Positions 8,470-16,350 of a stretch of DNA of 64,000 nucleotides are shown here, piece after piece; the first letter of the stretch is position 1; the number at the start of each line of letters is the position of its first letter. Origin of the DNA: Promethearchaeota archaeon (lineage in GTDB: Archaea; Asgardarchaeota; Thorarchaeia; Thorarchaeales; Thorarchaeaceae). The translations under genes and the position numbers were made by a program. The stretch spans positions 1 through 64,000 of the forward strand of contig WJMJ01000108.1 in assembly GCA_014728035.1 (NCBI GenBank), read 5' to 3'. The notes beneath the pieces were generated by a model. The model was not told where the DNA came from. It was given only the letters and a program-made list of their open reading frames with translations, and searched no databases.

Positions 8470-8814
8470 ATGGCTGAAGAAGAGCAAGTTACGGACTCAG
8501 AAAGTTCGGGAATAACTTGGATGGAGGAACTAAGGTCTCGTTTCTCATCAGATGGGTTTGGATTGAGAAAACGAGAGATATCTGTGATGACCCGAATGAG
8601 TTCTGACATAGTGGAGATTCTGGATGCACTAGTAGAGCTCGAGATATTCAAGAGTCGGTCTGAAGCTGTGGCAGCATTTGTTGAAAAGGCAATAGCTGGG
8701 CGCAGACAACTTTTTGAAGAGATTCGAAATCAAGCAGAAGAGATTGTATTGAAACGAGAGGCTGCGAAGAAGCTAGCTTTCGAAGCAATGCGAGAAGATA
8801 TGAAAGAGTCTTGA
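8470..8814 (+). CDS. Ribbon-helix-helix (CopG/MetJ-like) transcription regulator
   Basis: 114 residues from the ATG at 8470; an in-frame ATG at 8434 would add 12 residues. Residues about 36-75 match the RHH pattern: a beta strand (ISVMTRMS), a helix (DIVEILDALVELEIF), the SRSEAV turn, and a second helix. The rest is an acidic start and a helical C-terminus with charged residues, perhaps for oligomerisation or ligand sensing. RHH proteins bind DNA as dimers that insert the beta strand into the major groove. The AT-rich leader with an overlapping-dyad site suggests autorepression. The acyl-CoA dehydrogenase starts 60 bases downstream and may be a target. Confidence 0.7.
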   Translation: MAEEEQVTDSESSGITWMEELRSRFSSDGFGLRKREISVMTRMSSDIVEILDALVELEIFKSRSEAVAAFVEKAIAGRRQLFEEIRNQAEEIVLKREAAKKLAFEAMREDMKES

Positions 8815-8874
8815 ATTTTCACACTCAGTTACTAATTTAAGGGTTCTATTCAGTGAACAAGACTGGTTATCAGC

Positions 8875-10044
8875 ATGACAGACTATCTAAATACTGCTCT
8901 ATGGACTGAGGATGAAATCAAGTTTCGTGAAGAAGTACGTGAATTCTGCGAACGAGAAATTGGTCCAATAGCGGACGAGATTGATCACGGCCCTTATCCG
9001 AAGGATATTTTGAAGAAGATTGGTGCTGCTGGATACATGGGTGTACTCCATGAAGAATCAGTTGGTGGTTCTCATAGAGGTCTCTCCTATGAGATCATTG
9101 TAGCTGAAGAGATTAGTGCAGTTAATGGGGGCCTCGACATGGCCAGAATGGCTTCCACTACTCTTTATGGGATGCCAGTCAGCAAGTTTGGGACTCAAGA
9201 ACAGAAAATCAAGTACCTCAAACCAATCGTTGAAGGCGAGAAGATTGGATGTATTGGGATTACTGAACCTGATGTTGGTTCTGATACTGCGGGAATGAAG
9301 ACGCTAGCTGAAAAAGATGGTGACGAATGGGTAATAAATGGTGAAAAACGATTTATCACCAATGGCAGTCAAGCTGACTATATGGTCTGTTTTGCAATTA
9401 CCGACCCGTCTGTCAATTCCAAGAAAGGAATGTCTGCCTTCATTGTTGACACCAAAACAGATGGATTCAGTGTTGTCAAAGATCACGACCTACTTGGAAT
9501 GAAATCAGCTCGTGTGTCTTGGCTGAAGATGGAAGATTGTCGTATTGGTTCTGATATGCTCCTTGGTGAACCAGGTGATGGATTCAGAATTCTTATGGAT
9601 GAATTGGATAGCGAACGGACTGCAATTGCTGGAGAAGCAATCGGATACGGCCGAACTCCTTTTGAGGTTTCTGTGAAACATGCCAATGAGCGAGAACAAT
9701 TTGGTCGTCCTATCAAGATGTTCGAAGGAGTCAGTTTCAAAATATCCAATATGGCGATGAAGCTTGAAGCAGGAAGAGCACTGACGCTTGCAGCTGCACG
9801 AAAATATGACAAAGGTGAACCAATCACTCGTGAAGCCTCTATTGCAAAATTATATGCCACCGAAGCAGCAATTGAAATTACCAATGATGCTCTTCAAATC
9901 CTTGGTGGTTCTGGATATACTACTGATTATCCTGTTGAGCGATTCCTACGAGATGCACGACTAATGACTATTGGTGGAGGAACTGCTGAAATTCTACGGT
10001 TCCTTATCCAACGAGAAGTCTTTAGACAATTCTATCCAAAATAG
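8875..10044 (+). CDS. Acyl-CoA dehydrogenase, isovaleryl/long-chain type active site
   Basis: 389 residues, normal length for the family, with all three domains: N-terminal helices, a middle beta domain (GITEPDVGSD, FITNGSQADY) and a C-terminal helical domain (REQFGRPI, LGGSGYTTDYPVERFLRDAR). The enzyme would use FAD to make the alpha-beta double bond of acyl-CoA and hand electrons to ETF. The usual medium-chain catalytic Glu in the YEGT loop is replaced by GGGT. A Glu is instead present at residue 247 in an LDSER segment, the position used by isovaleryl-CoA and long-chain enzymes. So a branched-chain or long-chain substrate is plausible. It differs from the second copy at 60667-61869, which keeps YEGT. 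Confidence 0.93.
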   Translation: MTDYLNTALWTEDEIKFREEVREFCEREIGPIADEIDHGPYPKDILKKIGAAGYMGVLHEESVGGSHRGLSYEIIVAEEISAVNGGLDMARMASTTLYGMPVSKFGTQEQKIKYLKPIVEGEKIGCIGITEPDVGSDTAGMKTLAEKDGDEWVINGEKRFITNGSQADYMVCFAITDPSVNSKKGMSAFIVDTKTDGFSVVKDHDLLGMKSARVSWLKMEDCRIGSDMLLGEPGDGFRILMDELDSERTAIAGEAIGYGRTPFEVSVKHANEREQFGRPIKMFEGVSFKISNMAMKLEAGRALTLAAARKYDKGEPITREASIAKLYATEAAIEITNDALQILGGSGYTTDYPVERFLRDARLMTIGGGTAEILRFLIQREVFRQFYPK

Positions 10045-10051
10045 TAAGGCC

Positions 10052-10069
10052 AGAGGGGAAATCCCCTCT
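10052..10069 (+). terminator. Strong hairpin terminator after acyl-CoA dehydrogenase
   Basis: AGAGGGG / CCCCTCT, 7-bp perfect GC-rich stem, AAAT loop, 7 bases after the stop, followed by TCCCTTATCTT. Confidence 0.75.
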
Positions 10070-10243
10070 TCCCTTATCTTACAATAGTTTTTGCTCGCTC
10101 AACTTGTTTTTGCACCTAATACAGAATTGATAGTTTAAGATTTCTAGAATATCCAATGCTTTGTACTCAATTCAGCTACCGCATTTAGAGCAAGTATCAA
10201 TCGATGAAGGCACAAGTACTGAAGAATACTAAAAAGAGATAGG

Positions 10244-10261
10244 GAGGGGGAATACCCCCTC
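10244..10261 (-). terminator. Hairpin terminator for the minus-strand membrane protein gene
   Basis: GAGGGGG / CCCCCTC, 7-bp stem with a 4-base loop. Read on the minus strand it lies 4 bases after the stop at 10266 and is followed by CCTATCTCTTTTT. The 170 bases between it and the plus-strand terminator hold nothing I can name. Confidence 0.75.
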
Positions 10262-10265
10262 TGTA

Positions 10266-12047
10266 TTATGGATTCTTTGCAATAGCAACGATTCTGAACT
10301 GTCCACTTATTTCCCGCACTGTAGCAGTGAAATTGTCACCTGCTTGGAGGTTTAGCAAAGTATACCAGTCAGTCTGATTCATCCAAATCCTAGTTCCCTC
10401 AAGATATGGGAATGTAGCATTATCTGTACCTAGAACAATGTAGGTGTTTCCATCGTACACATAAGATGAATGATTTGTTACGTTGGCAGTTATAGTGAAA
10501 TCTTGGTCTGTTTCCTCATCAATAATTCCACCAAATAATGCAACATATTGTTCTCTGGTTGCTTTGACAAGGTCTTCTCCAGTGTGTACATCCGTGAGTT
10601 CTAGATGATACTTGTCCACATTCGATGCATCAACCATAGCTAATGCATGAAGACGCATATCAGATATGTAGAAATCCTCTGTATCATCGTCATAGTATCC
10701 TCTAGCCCAATAAATTGGACAATACCATGTCCATTTGGTTAATGTCGAATTGATTTGCACTGGATACAGCAAAGGCATCGCACCATAGTAGAAACCTTCG
10801 GTAGGGTCTGGAAGCTGTCCTACTAAGTTTGCAGCTGCAGCATCTCCACTAAGATATCCAAAGGAACTTAGGTCGTGATAGTAAACGGTGTCTTTTGTTG
10901 CTCGAAATACTCCTGCTAAAGACCTTGAATTCGTAACTGGATGTACTGCAATAAAGGCCTCAACTTTGGAAGAGTCAGGATTTACAATGTATCTTGTATC
11001 TTCAGTCATTTCAAGTCGGTCATTAGATGGAGGTATTACCCAAAGAAATCCACCTGCAAAGAGATCGAATCCATTAGCTCGACGATAGCTGCCCCATCGT
11101 GAAACTTGGCGTTCTAACCATTCTTCAGCATAAGCTTGTGTAATCCAATCTGGTGTTTCCTCAATGCTTTCATACGTTATTGAAGTGCCATTTTCGAAAT
11201 ACACTCGGGGTCCAACAGCTCGTTCGACAAAATCGAATCCAAGAGGAGTTCTCGTTTGGACATAGACCATTTCGTTTGATGGAGTCCAAGTTGGATAGGC
11301 ATATTGGTATGCCATAGTCATATCTTCAAGATAGTTGCTGAACTGGATGTTCTTATCCCAGAATAGACCTTCTCCAACAGGAAGAGTTGTCTGATTTATT
11401 AGGACTGGGTCGATATTTTGGGGATCATTTGCATCCACCACTATGAACCCTTTGATGAAGTTTTCAGCCAACACATTTGTCGATACAACAGTACACACCC
11501 AAACAAGTCGCCCTTGATATGTGGTTATGTGCGCAGCAGCAATTTCAACATTTGAACCAAAGGATGAACTTCGTTGATAGGCAACATAACTGGCATATTC
11601 TGAAGTTACCAATCGAACCATATGATCCGGAATCGGATTTGCAAATAGTGGTTCATTGGTTTCAACAATCATATCATCAAAATACTCAGCATTCGCCACA
11701 TCAGAGGTCCAAGAGATTGCACCTGCAAAGACTGGGACAAATAGGATGATAAGAAGACCCAAACAGGTGAATGGCATTCTCATTCCCCTCATGGCTTGTT
11801 CCAAGTCCATTGGTCTGAAGCCACTTTGGATCATGAGGAGAAGTCCAAAGCTCATTATCAATCCTATTATCGCCCAAGGCAATGTGGTTAATGCTATGAC
11901 ACAGATTACTGCCCATGCAATAGTTCCCCAAATCAATCTGATTGGAAGCCACTTGAGAAGATTGCTTGGCCGAAGCATTCCTTCTCTATATGGTAGGGGA
12001 ATCACATGAACAATAAGTGAGACTAAGAGAAATGTCATTACATTCAT
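10266..12047 (-). CDS. Membrane protein with large extracellular domain, unknown function
   Basis: 593 residues. Residues 1-115 hold about four membrane helices: the first near 1-18, two around 38-72, and one around 92-113. The remaining 480 residues are extracellular, aromatic- and Asp-rich, with several N-x-S/T sites near the C-terminus, and contain beta-rich stretches such as GRLVWVCTVVS and WTWYCPIYWARGYY. I see no protease, kinase or transporter motif. Similar 'UPF0182-like' multi-helix plus large outer-domain proteins exist, but I cannot assign that family. The ATG is well supported by AGGTG at 12055-12059 with 7-base spacing, and a TATA-like box lies about 50 bases upstream. The gene stands alone with its own terminator. 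Confidence 0.75.
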   Translation of the reverse strand: MNVMTFLLVSLIVHVIPLPYREGMLRPSNLLKWLPIRLIWGTIAWAVICVIALTTLPWAIIGLIMSFGLLLMIQSGFRPMDLEQAMRGMRMPFTCLGLLIILFVPVFAGAISWTSDVANAEYFDDMIVETNEPLFANPIPDHMVRLVTSEYASYVAYQRSSSFGSNVEIAAAHITTYQGRLVWVCTVVSTNVLAENFIKGFIVVDANDPQNIDPVLINQTTLPVGEGLFWDKNIQFSNYLEDMTMAYQYAYPTWTPSNEMVYVQTRTPLGFDFVERAVGPRVYFENGTSITYESIEETPDWITQAYAEEWLERQVSRWGSYRRANGFDLFAGGFLWVIPPSNDRLEMTEDTRYIVNPDSSKVEAFIAVHPVTNSRSLAGVFRATKDTVYYHDLSSFGYLSGDAAAANLVGQLPDPTEGFYYGAMPLLYPVQINSTLTKWTWYCPIYWARGYYDDDTEDFYISDMRLHALAMVDASNVDKYHLELTDVHTGEDLVKATREQYVALFGGIIDEETDQDFTITANVTNHSSYVYDGNTYIVLGTDNATFPYLEGTRIWMNQTDWYTLLNLQAGDNFTATVREISGQFRIVAIAKNP

Positions 12048-12093
12048 TAATTTACACCTATGAAGATGTCTTGGTATCTTGATATCGCGGAGA

Positions 12094-12105
12094 GGCTTAA
12101 AGCTT
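12094..12105 (-). promoter_or_regulatory. TATA-like promoter element of the 593-residue membrane protein
   Basis: Read on the minus strand the box is AAGCTTTAAGCC, about 47 bases upstream of the ATG at 12047. That leaves room for a start site about 25 bases downstream and a leader with the AGGTG site. Confidence 0.4.
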
Positions 12106-12113
12106 CTGTGTGG

Positions 12114-12626
12114 CTAACAAGAACGGTTTGATTGATTGCGAAACCATTCTATAGCTCCTCCTGCTATCAATATTTCTTTGACAATTTTAGGAAATGGTGG
12201 AGTTCGAAACTGTTTTTGCTTGGAGGGAATGGTTAGTAATCCTCTATCAATATCAATTTGAACAGTATCTCCATCATCTATGAACTCCAATATACCCGGT
12301 ATCTCAATGGCTGGAAGTCCCAGATTGAATGCATTTCTATAGAATATTCTTGCAAACGATTCTGCAATAACAGCTCGAATACCTACTTCAGTAATCACTC
12401 GAGGAGCTTCTTCTCTTGATGAACCCCCGCCAAAATTCTTTCCCGCAACAATGACATCTCCATCTTTTACAAGTTTCACGAATTCTGGTCTGGGAATTTG
12501 TAACGTGTGTTTTGCCATCTCCTTGTAATCTAGTAGAGTCAAATATTGTCCTTGGATAATTTGATCTGTATCTATATCATCTCCAAATATCCAAGCTCTT
12601 CCAGATATTGGCTCAAATGAACTCAC
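12114..12626 (-). CDS. leuD: 3-isopropylmalate dehydratase (or homoaconitase) small subunit
   Basis: 170 residues from a GTG at 12626, which has a perfect GGAGG 7 bases upstream and begins 1 base after the stop of the large subunit; longer readings from an upstream in-frame codon are unlikely. The swivelling domain keeps the family marks FGDDIDTDQI near the start, then NFGGGSSREEAP and AFNLGLPAIE. Together with the large subunit it isomerises 2-isopropylmalate to 3-isopropylmalate via a dehydration step in leucine synthesis. Members with the same fold act on homocitrate or citramalate products. The specificity loop (QYLTLLD) does not settle which. Confidence 0.88.
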   Translation of the reverse strand: MSSFEPISGRAWIFGDDIDTDQIIQGQYLTLLDYKEMAKHTLQIPRPEFVKLVKDGDVIVAGKNFGGGSSREEAPRVITEVGIRAVIAESFARIFYRNAFNLGLPAIEIPGILEFIDDGDTVQIDIDRGLLTIPSKQKQFRTPPFPKIVKEILIAGGAIEWFRNQSNRSC

Positions 12627-12627
12627 T

Positions 12628-13893
12628 CTAAAACCTCCTTGGGTCTGAAATTTTCCCATGGATTGCACTAGCTGCTACTGTAGCTGGTGAAGCCAAGAAT
12701 ATCTTTGAATCTAAATGGCCCATTCGTCCCCTGAAATTTCGGTTCGTACTTGAGATTGCTATCTCTCCTTTTCCGAGGACTCCAAGATGTCCTCCGACAC
12801 ATGCTCCACAGGTCGAGTTAGTAACAATTCCTCCTGCTTCCATGAAGATTCGAATATAGCCTGCTTGAAGCGCTTGAATGTATGTTTCTCTACTTGCTGG
12901 TGTAATGATAAGCCTAGTGTGTGGAGCGACCTTCTTTCCCTTCAGTATTTTTGCAGCGATAGCTAAATCTTCCAGTCTTCCATTTGTACATGAACCAATG
13001 AAACACTGATCTACTTCTATATCTTCAACTTCTCCTACGGGTCTACCATTTTTTGGGCTGTGTGGTATCGCTACCATCGGCTCTAATTGGTTTGAATCCA
13101 AATCATATGCTATATGTTCGATGTACTCAGCATCCTCATCAGGTTGAGTTTCTTTCCATTTCGCATCAGGAGCATGGTTATGTAGCCATTCCTCGACATG
13201 TTCATTTACTAGCATTGGAGAACATTTTGCACCCATTTCGACACTCATGTTACACAAAGTCATTCTTGATGCAATTGTCATGTTATCGATTGTGGAACCG
13301 TGAAACTCCATTGACTTGTACGTAGCATATGACGAACCAAGATCAGAAATGATTTGCAAGATTAGGTCTTTACTCATGGTCATTTCCGGTAATTCCCCTT
13401 CGATTGTAAGCTTGATTGACTCTGGAACTTTAAGCCAACAACTTCCGGTTGCTATGATGATTGCACTGTCAGTAGCAGCCAATCCTGCTGAAAACGCATT
13501 GAAAGCTCCATATGTTGTTGAGTGCGAGTCGCTGCCTATAATCAAATCACCGGGTTTTACGAGACCTTTCTCTGGGAGAACTTGATGACATATTCCACAA
13601 TCCACATCACAGAAATGCTTGATCTTATGCCTTTTGACAAATTCACGATTTCTTCTATGAATCTCGGCACTATCGATATCAGCTGCTGGAGCCCAGTGGT
13701 CATTTACCACGAGGATTCGTTCTGGATCCCATACCTTTTCTACACACATTTCCTCAAGAACCGGAATTATTCTGGACCCTAGAACTTCATGAACCATAAG
13801 CAGGTCCACAGAAGCTTCAACTATTTCGCCAGCAGTAGCTTTTCCGTCTTCTGTGTGTGAAGCCAATATTTTTTCAGCAATTGTCTTTCTCAT
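12628..13893 (-). CDS. leuC: 3-isopropylmalate dehydratase (or homoaconitase) large subunit
   Basis: 421 residues, the normal length for archaeal large subunits. The three iron-sulfur ligands are visible: Cys302 (FIGSCTNGR) and Cys362/Cys365 (NSTCGACVGGH). The substrate-binding stretch GSDSHSTTYGAF (120-131) is present. The [4Fe-4S] cluster binds the hydroxyl and carboxylate of the substrate. The gene follows leuB by 3 bases and its stop lies 1 base before leuD, so the three are one operon. LeuC, homoaconitase and citraconate-type enzymes cannot be told apart safely by eye. Confidence 0.9.
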   Translation of the reverse strand: MRKTIAEKILASHTEDGKATAGEIVEASVDLLMVHEVLGSRIIPVLEEMCVEKVWDPERILVVNDHWAPAADIDSAEIHRRNREFVKRHKIKHFCDVDCGICHQVLPEKGLVKPGDLIIGSDSHSTTYGAFNAFSAGLAATDSAIIIATGSCWLKVPESIKLTIEGELPEMTMSKDLILQIISDLGSSYATYKSMEFHGSTIDNMTIASRMTLCNMSVEMGAKCSPMLVNEHVEEWLHNHAPDAKWKETQPDEDAEYIEHIAYDLDSNQLEPMVAIPHSPKNGRPVGEVEDIEVDQCFIGSCTNGRLEDLAIAAKILKGKKVAPHTRLIITPASRETYIQALQAGYIRIFMEAGGIVTNSTCGACVGGHLGVLGKGEIAISSTNRNFRGRMGHLDSKIFLASPATVAASAIHGKISDPRRF

Positions 13894-13896
13894 TGA

Positions 13897-15051
13897 TTAC
13901 TTCCCCAGAGCTTCTATTACGGCATCTCCCATTTTTTCAGTTGATGCAGGACTAATTTTTTCCCATTTTCCACGACATAAATCATACGTTCTGATATGGC
14001 CCTCCTTCAGTACTGATTCAACAGCATTCTCAATTGCACGTGCAACTTGTAAAGCATGTCGATCTGATTTGGCATCTGCAATCCACTTAAACAACATGGC
14101 CCCAGCTAGTATTGAAGCAACAGGGTTCGTATCATGTTTACCGTAATGTTTGGGAGCAGAACCATGTACTGGCTCAAATACCGCTTTCTTATCGCCGATG
14201 TTTCCAGCTGGTGCCATCCCCATTCCACCTTGGATTGCTCCACCGAGGTCTGTGATTATATCTCCAAACTCGTTTGGTGCTACAACAACATCATAATGCT
14301 CTGGTTCTCTTATACACCATTGTGTCCATGCATCAACATATGCAAAATCCTGTTGGACTTGGGGGTAGTCAACAGCAATTTCTTTGAATACTTTACGAAA
14401 TAATCGACATCCTGCCAAAAGATTGCTCTTATCCACACACGTAACTCTTTTTGTAGCATCAATCGGTGCGCCATGCCTCTGTTTGGATATTTCAAAAGCA
14501 TATCTGCAAACCCTTTCTGCCCCTTTTCTTGTAATCATCCTAACATCTACAGCAAGTTCCTGTTCTCCTCCCCTTTCAATGGCACCTCTGATTGGTGCAT
14601 ATAGCCCTTCAGTATTTTCTCTAACTATTATCATATCGATGTCTTCACTCGTCTTATTTGCAAGGGGAGTTGGTACTCCCTCAAAGAGCTTAACGGGTCG
14701 TACATTTGCAAAGAGGTCAAGTTCCATTCTAAGTCCGATTACCACATTATATCCTGCAAGATTCCCATCAGGTAACCGAACTGGTTTTCCATCCGGTCCA
14801 ATAGCACCAATTGCTCCCAGTAGAATTGCATCCGCTTCGTTCTTAACGAAGTCCTCTGTTTCTTCTGACCATTCTCTATTGTGCTTGAGATAATGTTCTC
14901 CTCCACATTCAAAAGAATGAAACTGAACATTTGGCCCTCCGACTTTTTCTATTGCGGATTCTATGACCTTCATAGCTATAGGAATGACTTCTCTTCCAAT
15001 ACCGTCACCAGGAAGGGTTGCAATTTTGTACTTGGAGCTCAATATTGTCAC
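13897..15051 (-). CDS. leuB: 3-isopropylmalate dehydrogenase family (beta-decarboxylating)
   Basis: 384 residues. It has the nucleotide/substrate start LPGDGIG, the LR-x-x-LDL-x-ANVRP substrate loop, the RENTEGLY segment, the metal-binding Asp region [11 protein letters not shown] and the C-terminal EPVHGSAP dinucleotide loop. It oxidises and decarboxylates a 2-alkylmalate in leucine synthesis; homoisocitrate and tartrate dehydrogenases share the fold. The GTG at 15051 abuts the upstream stop. A TTG four codons in has the better-spaced GGTGA site, so the true protein may be 3 residues shorter. It is second in a four-gene operon. Confidence 0.88.
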   Translation of the reverse strand: MTILSSKYKIATLPGDGIGREVIPIAMKVIESAIEKVGGPNVQFHSFECGGEHYLKHNREWSEETEDFVKNEADAILLGAIGAIGPDGKPVRLPDGNLAGYNVVIGLRMELDLFANVRPVKLFEGVPTPLANKTSEDIDMIIVRENTEGLYAPIRGAIERGGEQELAVDVRMITRKGAERVCRYAFEISKQRHGAPIDATKRVTCVDKSNLLAGCRLFRKVFKEIAVDYPQVQQDFAYVDAWTQWCIREPEHYDVVVAPNEFGDIITDLGGAIQGGMGMAPAGNIGDKKAVFEPVHGSAPKHYGKHDTNPVASILAGAMLFKWIADAKSDRHALQVARAIENAVESVLKEGHIRTYDLCRGKWEKISPASTEKMGDAVIEALGK

Positions 15052-15381
15052 CTAATAGCTACCTAACCATCCAAGGTCTTTTCCAGAATCATCTATGATA
15101 TTGACCTTGGTGTCAAAGCGTTCACCATCAAAATATCTGCTCTCACAATGGATTGTAAATTCTCTATTACAAGTAGTGCATTTGACTCTGTAATCTTCAA
15201 CGACTTGTTCCTCTCCTTTTCCCTCTAGATTAGAACTATTGGTCGTCTTTTCAACAAGTGTAAGTTCAGCTCCTTTACAGTCATAAGTACACTCTTTCAG
15301 AGGAATACCTTCCATACCTCTTCTGCCAAGTGCTACAAAGACCTCTTCTGGGAGTTCATCTAAGGTTGATTCCTGAGACAT
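15052..15381 (-). CDS. Small protein with Cys-x2-Cys knuckle leading the leu operon
   Basis: 109 residues from the ATG at 15381 (two upstream GTG codons are in frame, but GGTGA sits 7 bases before this ATG). It is soluble and beta-rich. Cysteines occur singly near the N-terminus (ECTYDC) and as KCTTC plus a further HC near residues 70-80, which could bind one zinc. The stop touches the start of leuB, so it is co-transcribed with leuB-leuC-leuD. No family was recognised. It may be a carrier, regulator or chaperone of the pathway, but nothing in the sequence shows this. A GACATATATGTC palindrome (15377-15388) overlaps the start codon. Confidence 0.65.
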   Translation of the reverse strand: MSQESTLDELPEEVFVALGRRGMEGIPLKECTYDCKGAELTLVEKTTNSSNLEGKGEEQVVEDYRVKCTTCNREFTIHCESRYFDGERFDTKVNIIDDSGKDLGWLGSY

Positions 15382-15447
15382 ATATGTCACCACATCTAGT
15401 AATAAATCACCATTAGGGATAAATGAATGGTTTGTTATCTATCTTGT

Positions 15448-16350
15448 ATGCGCCTTGTAACATATTCCCGGTTAGGAGTACCATCTATTGGTGTTGAATT
15501 AGAGAAAGGAATCTTAGATATTCCCGAAGCTGCATCTCGGTTTGGAAGGCAGTATCATATTCACGGACACAGCTTTCCACATAGCATTCTGGATCTACTT
15601 CGGTGGGACTCGGGAATTGAGGTTGTCAAACAAATTGTGTCGAGTTACCATAAAACACCTCTTGATGAAAAGCCAATGCTCTACAACAAGTCATCCATCT
15701 CGTATGAAGCACCGATACAACGCCCAGGAAAAATCATTGCCTTGGGTCTTAATTACCGTGACCATATTGAAGAAACCGGACGAGATATACCTGACTTTCC
15801 TGTAATTTTCGCGAAATTCCCCTCGTGTGTGGTAGGCCCAGACACAGAAGTGAAGGTACCCGAAGTAACAAAACAATTAGACTGGGAAGTTGAGTTAGGT
15901 ATAGTAATGGGTCACTTGACTAAGAATGTTGAACCAGAGAATGCTTTAGATAAGGTGGCAGGATATACAATCATTAATGACTTGAGTGCAAGGGATCTGC
16001 AACACTCAGAAGGTCAGTGGGTCCGAGGCAAATCGCTTGACGGCCTATGTCCAATGGGTCCAAGTATTGTCACTACAGATGAGCTTGGAGACGCGTCTGG
16101 ATTAAGAATGCACACCAAGGTAAATGGAGTTACAAAGCAAGAATCCAACACTTCCAATCTGCTTTTTGGAACAAAGGAGATAGTTTCATTTCTCTCCAAG
16201 TCTTTTTCACTCGAACCTGGAGATGTCATTGCTACAGGTACTCCCTCTGGAGTTGGATTTGCCAGAGACCCTCCAGAGTTTCTTAATCCTGGAGATGAGG
16301 TTGAACTTTACATAGAGAAGATTGGTTATTTACGTAATCGAATTGTCTAA
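15448..16350 (+). CDS. Fumarylacetoacetate hydrolase (FAH) family protein
   Basis: 300 residues from the ATG at 15448 (MRLVTYS, the usual FAH opening); an ATG seven codons upstream is less likely. The C-terminal 200 residues are the catalytic FAH fold: GLNYRDHIEE, FAKFPS, DWEVELGIVMG with the metal-binding acidic residues, GYTIINDLSARDLQ, and the closing TGTPSGVGF. Members cleave or decarboxylate 2,4-dioxo acids in aromatic degradation or act as oxaloacetate decarboxylases, using Mg or Mn. The substrate cannot be read from the sequence. The stop overlaps the stop of the convergent alpha-galactosidase by 4 bases (CTAA shared). Confidence 0.9.
   Translation: MRLVTYSRLGVPSIGVELEKGILDIPEAASRFGRQYHIHGHSFPHSILDLLRWDSGIEVVKQIVSSYHKTPLDEKPMLYNKSSISYEAPIQRPGKIIALGLNYRDHIEETGRDIPDFPVIFAKFPSCVVGPDTEVKVPEVTKQLDWEVELGIVMGHLTKNVEPENALDKVAGYTIINDLSARDLQHSEGQWVRGKSLDGLCPMGPSIVTTDELGDASGLRMHTKVNGVTKQESNTSNLLFGTKEIVSFLSKSFSLEPGDVIATGTPSGVGFARDPPEFLNPGDEVELYIEKIGYLRNRIV

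Noticed and set aside
9483..9884. 133-codon minus-strand frame inside the acyl-CoA dehydrogenase
   Set aside because: Antisense shadow; the plus-strand enzyme is complete.
14384..14893. 169-codon plus-strand frame inside leuB
   Set aside because: Antisense shadow of a clear dehydrogenase gene.
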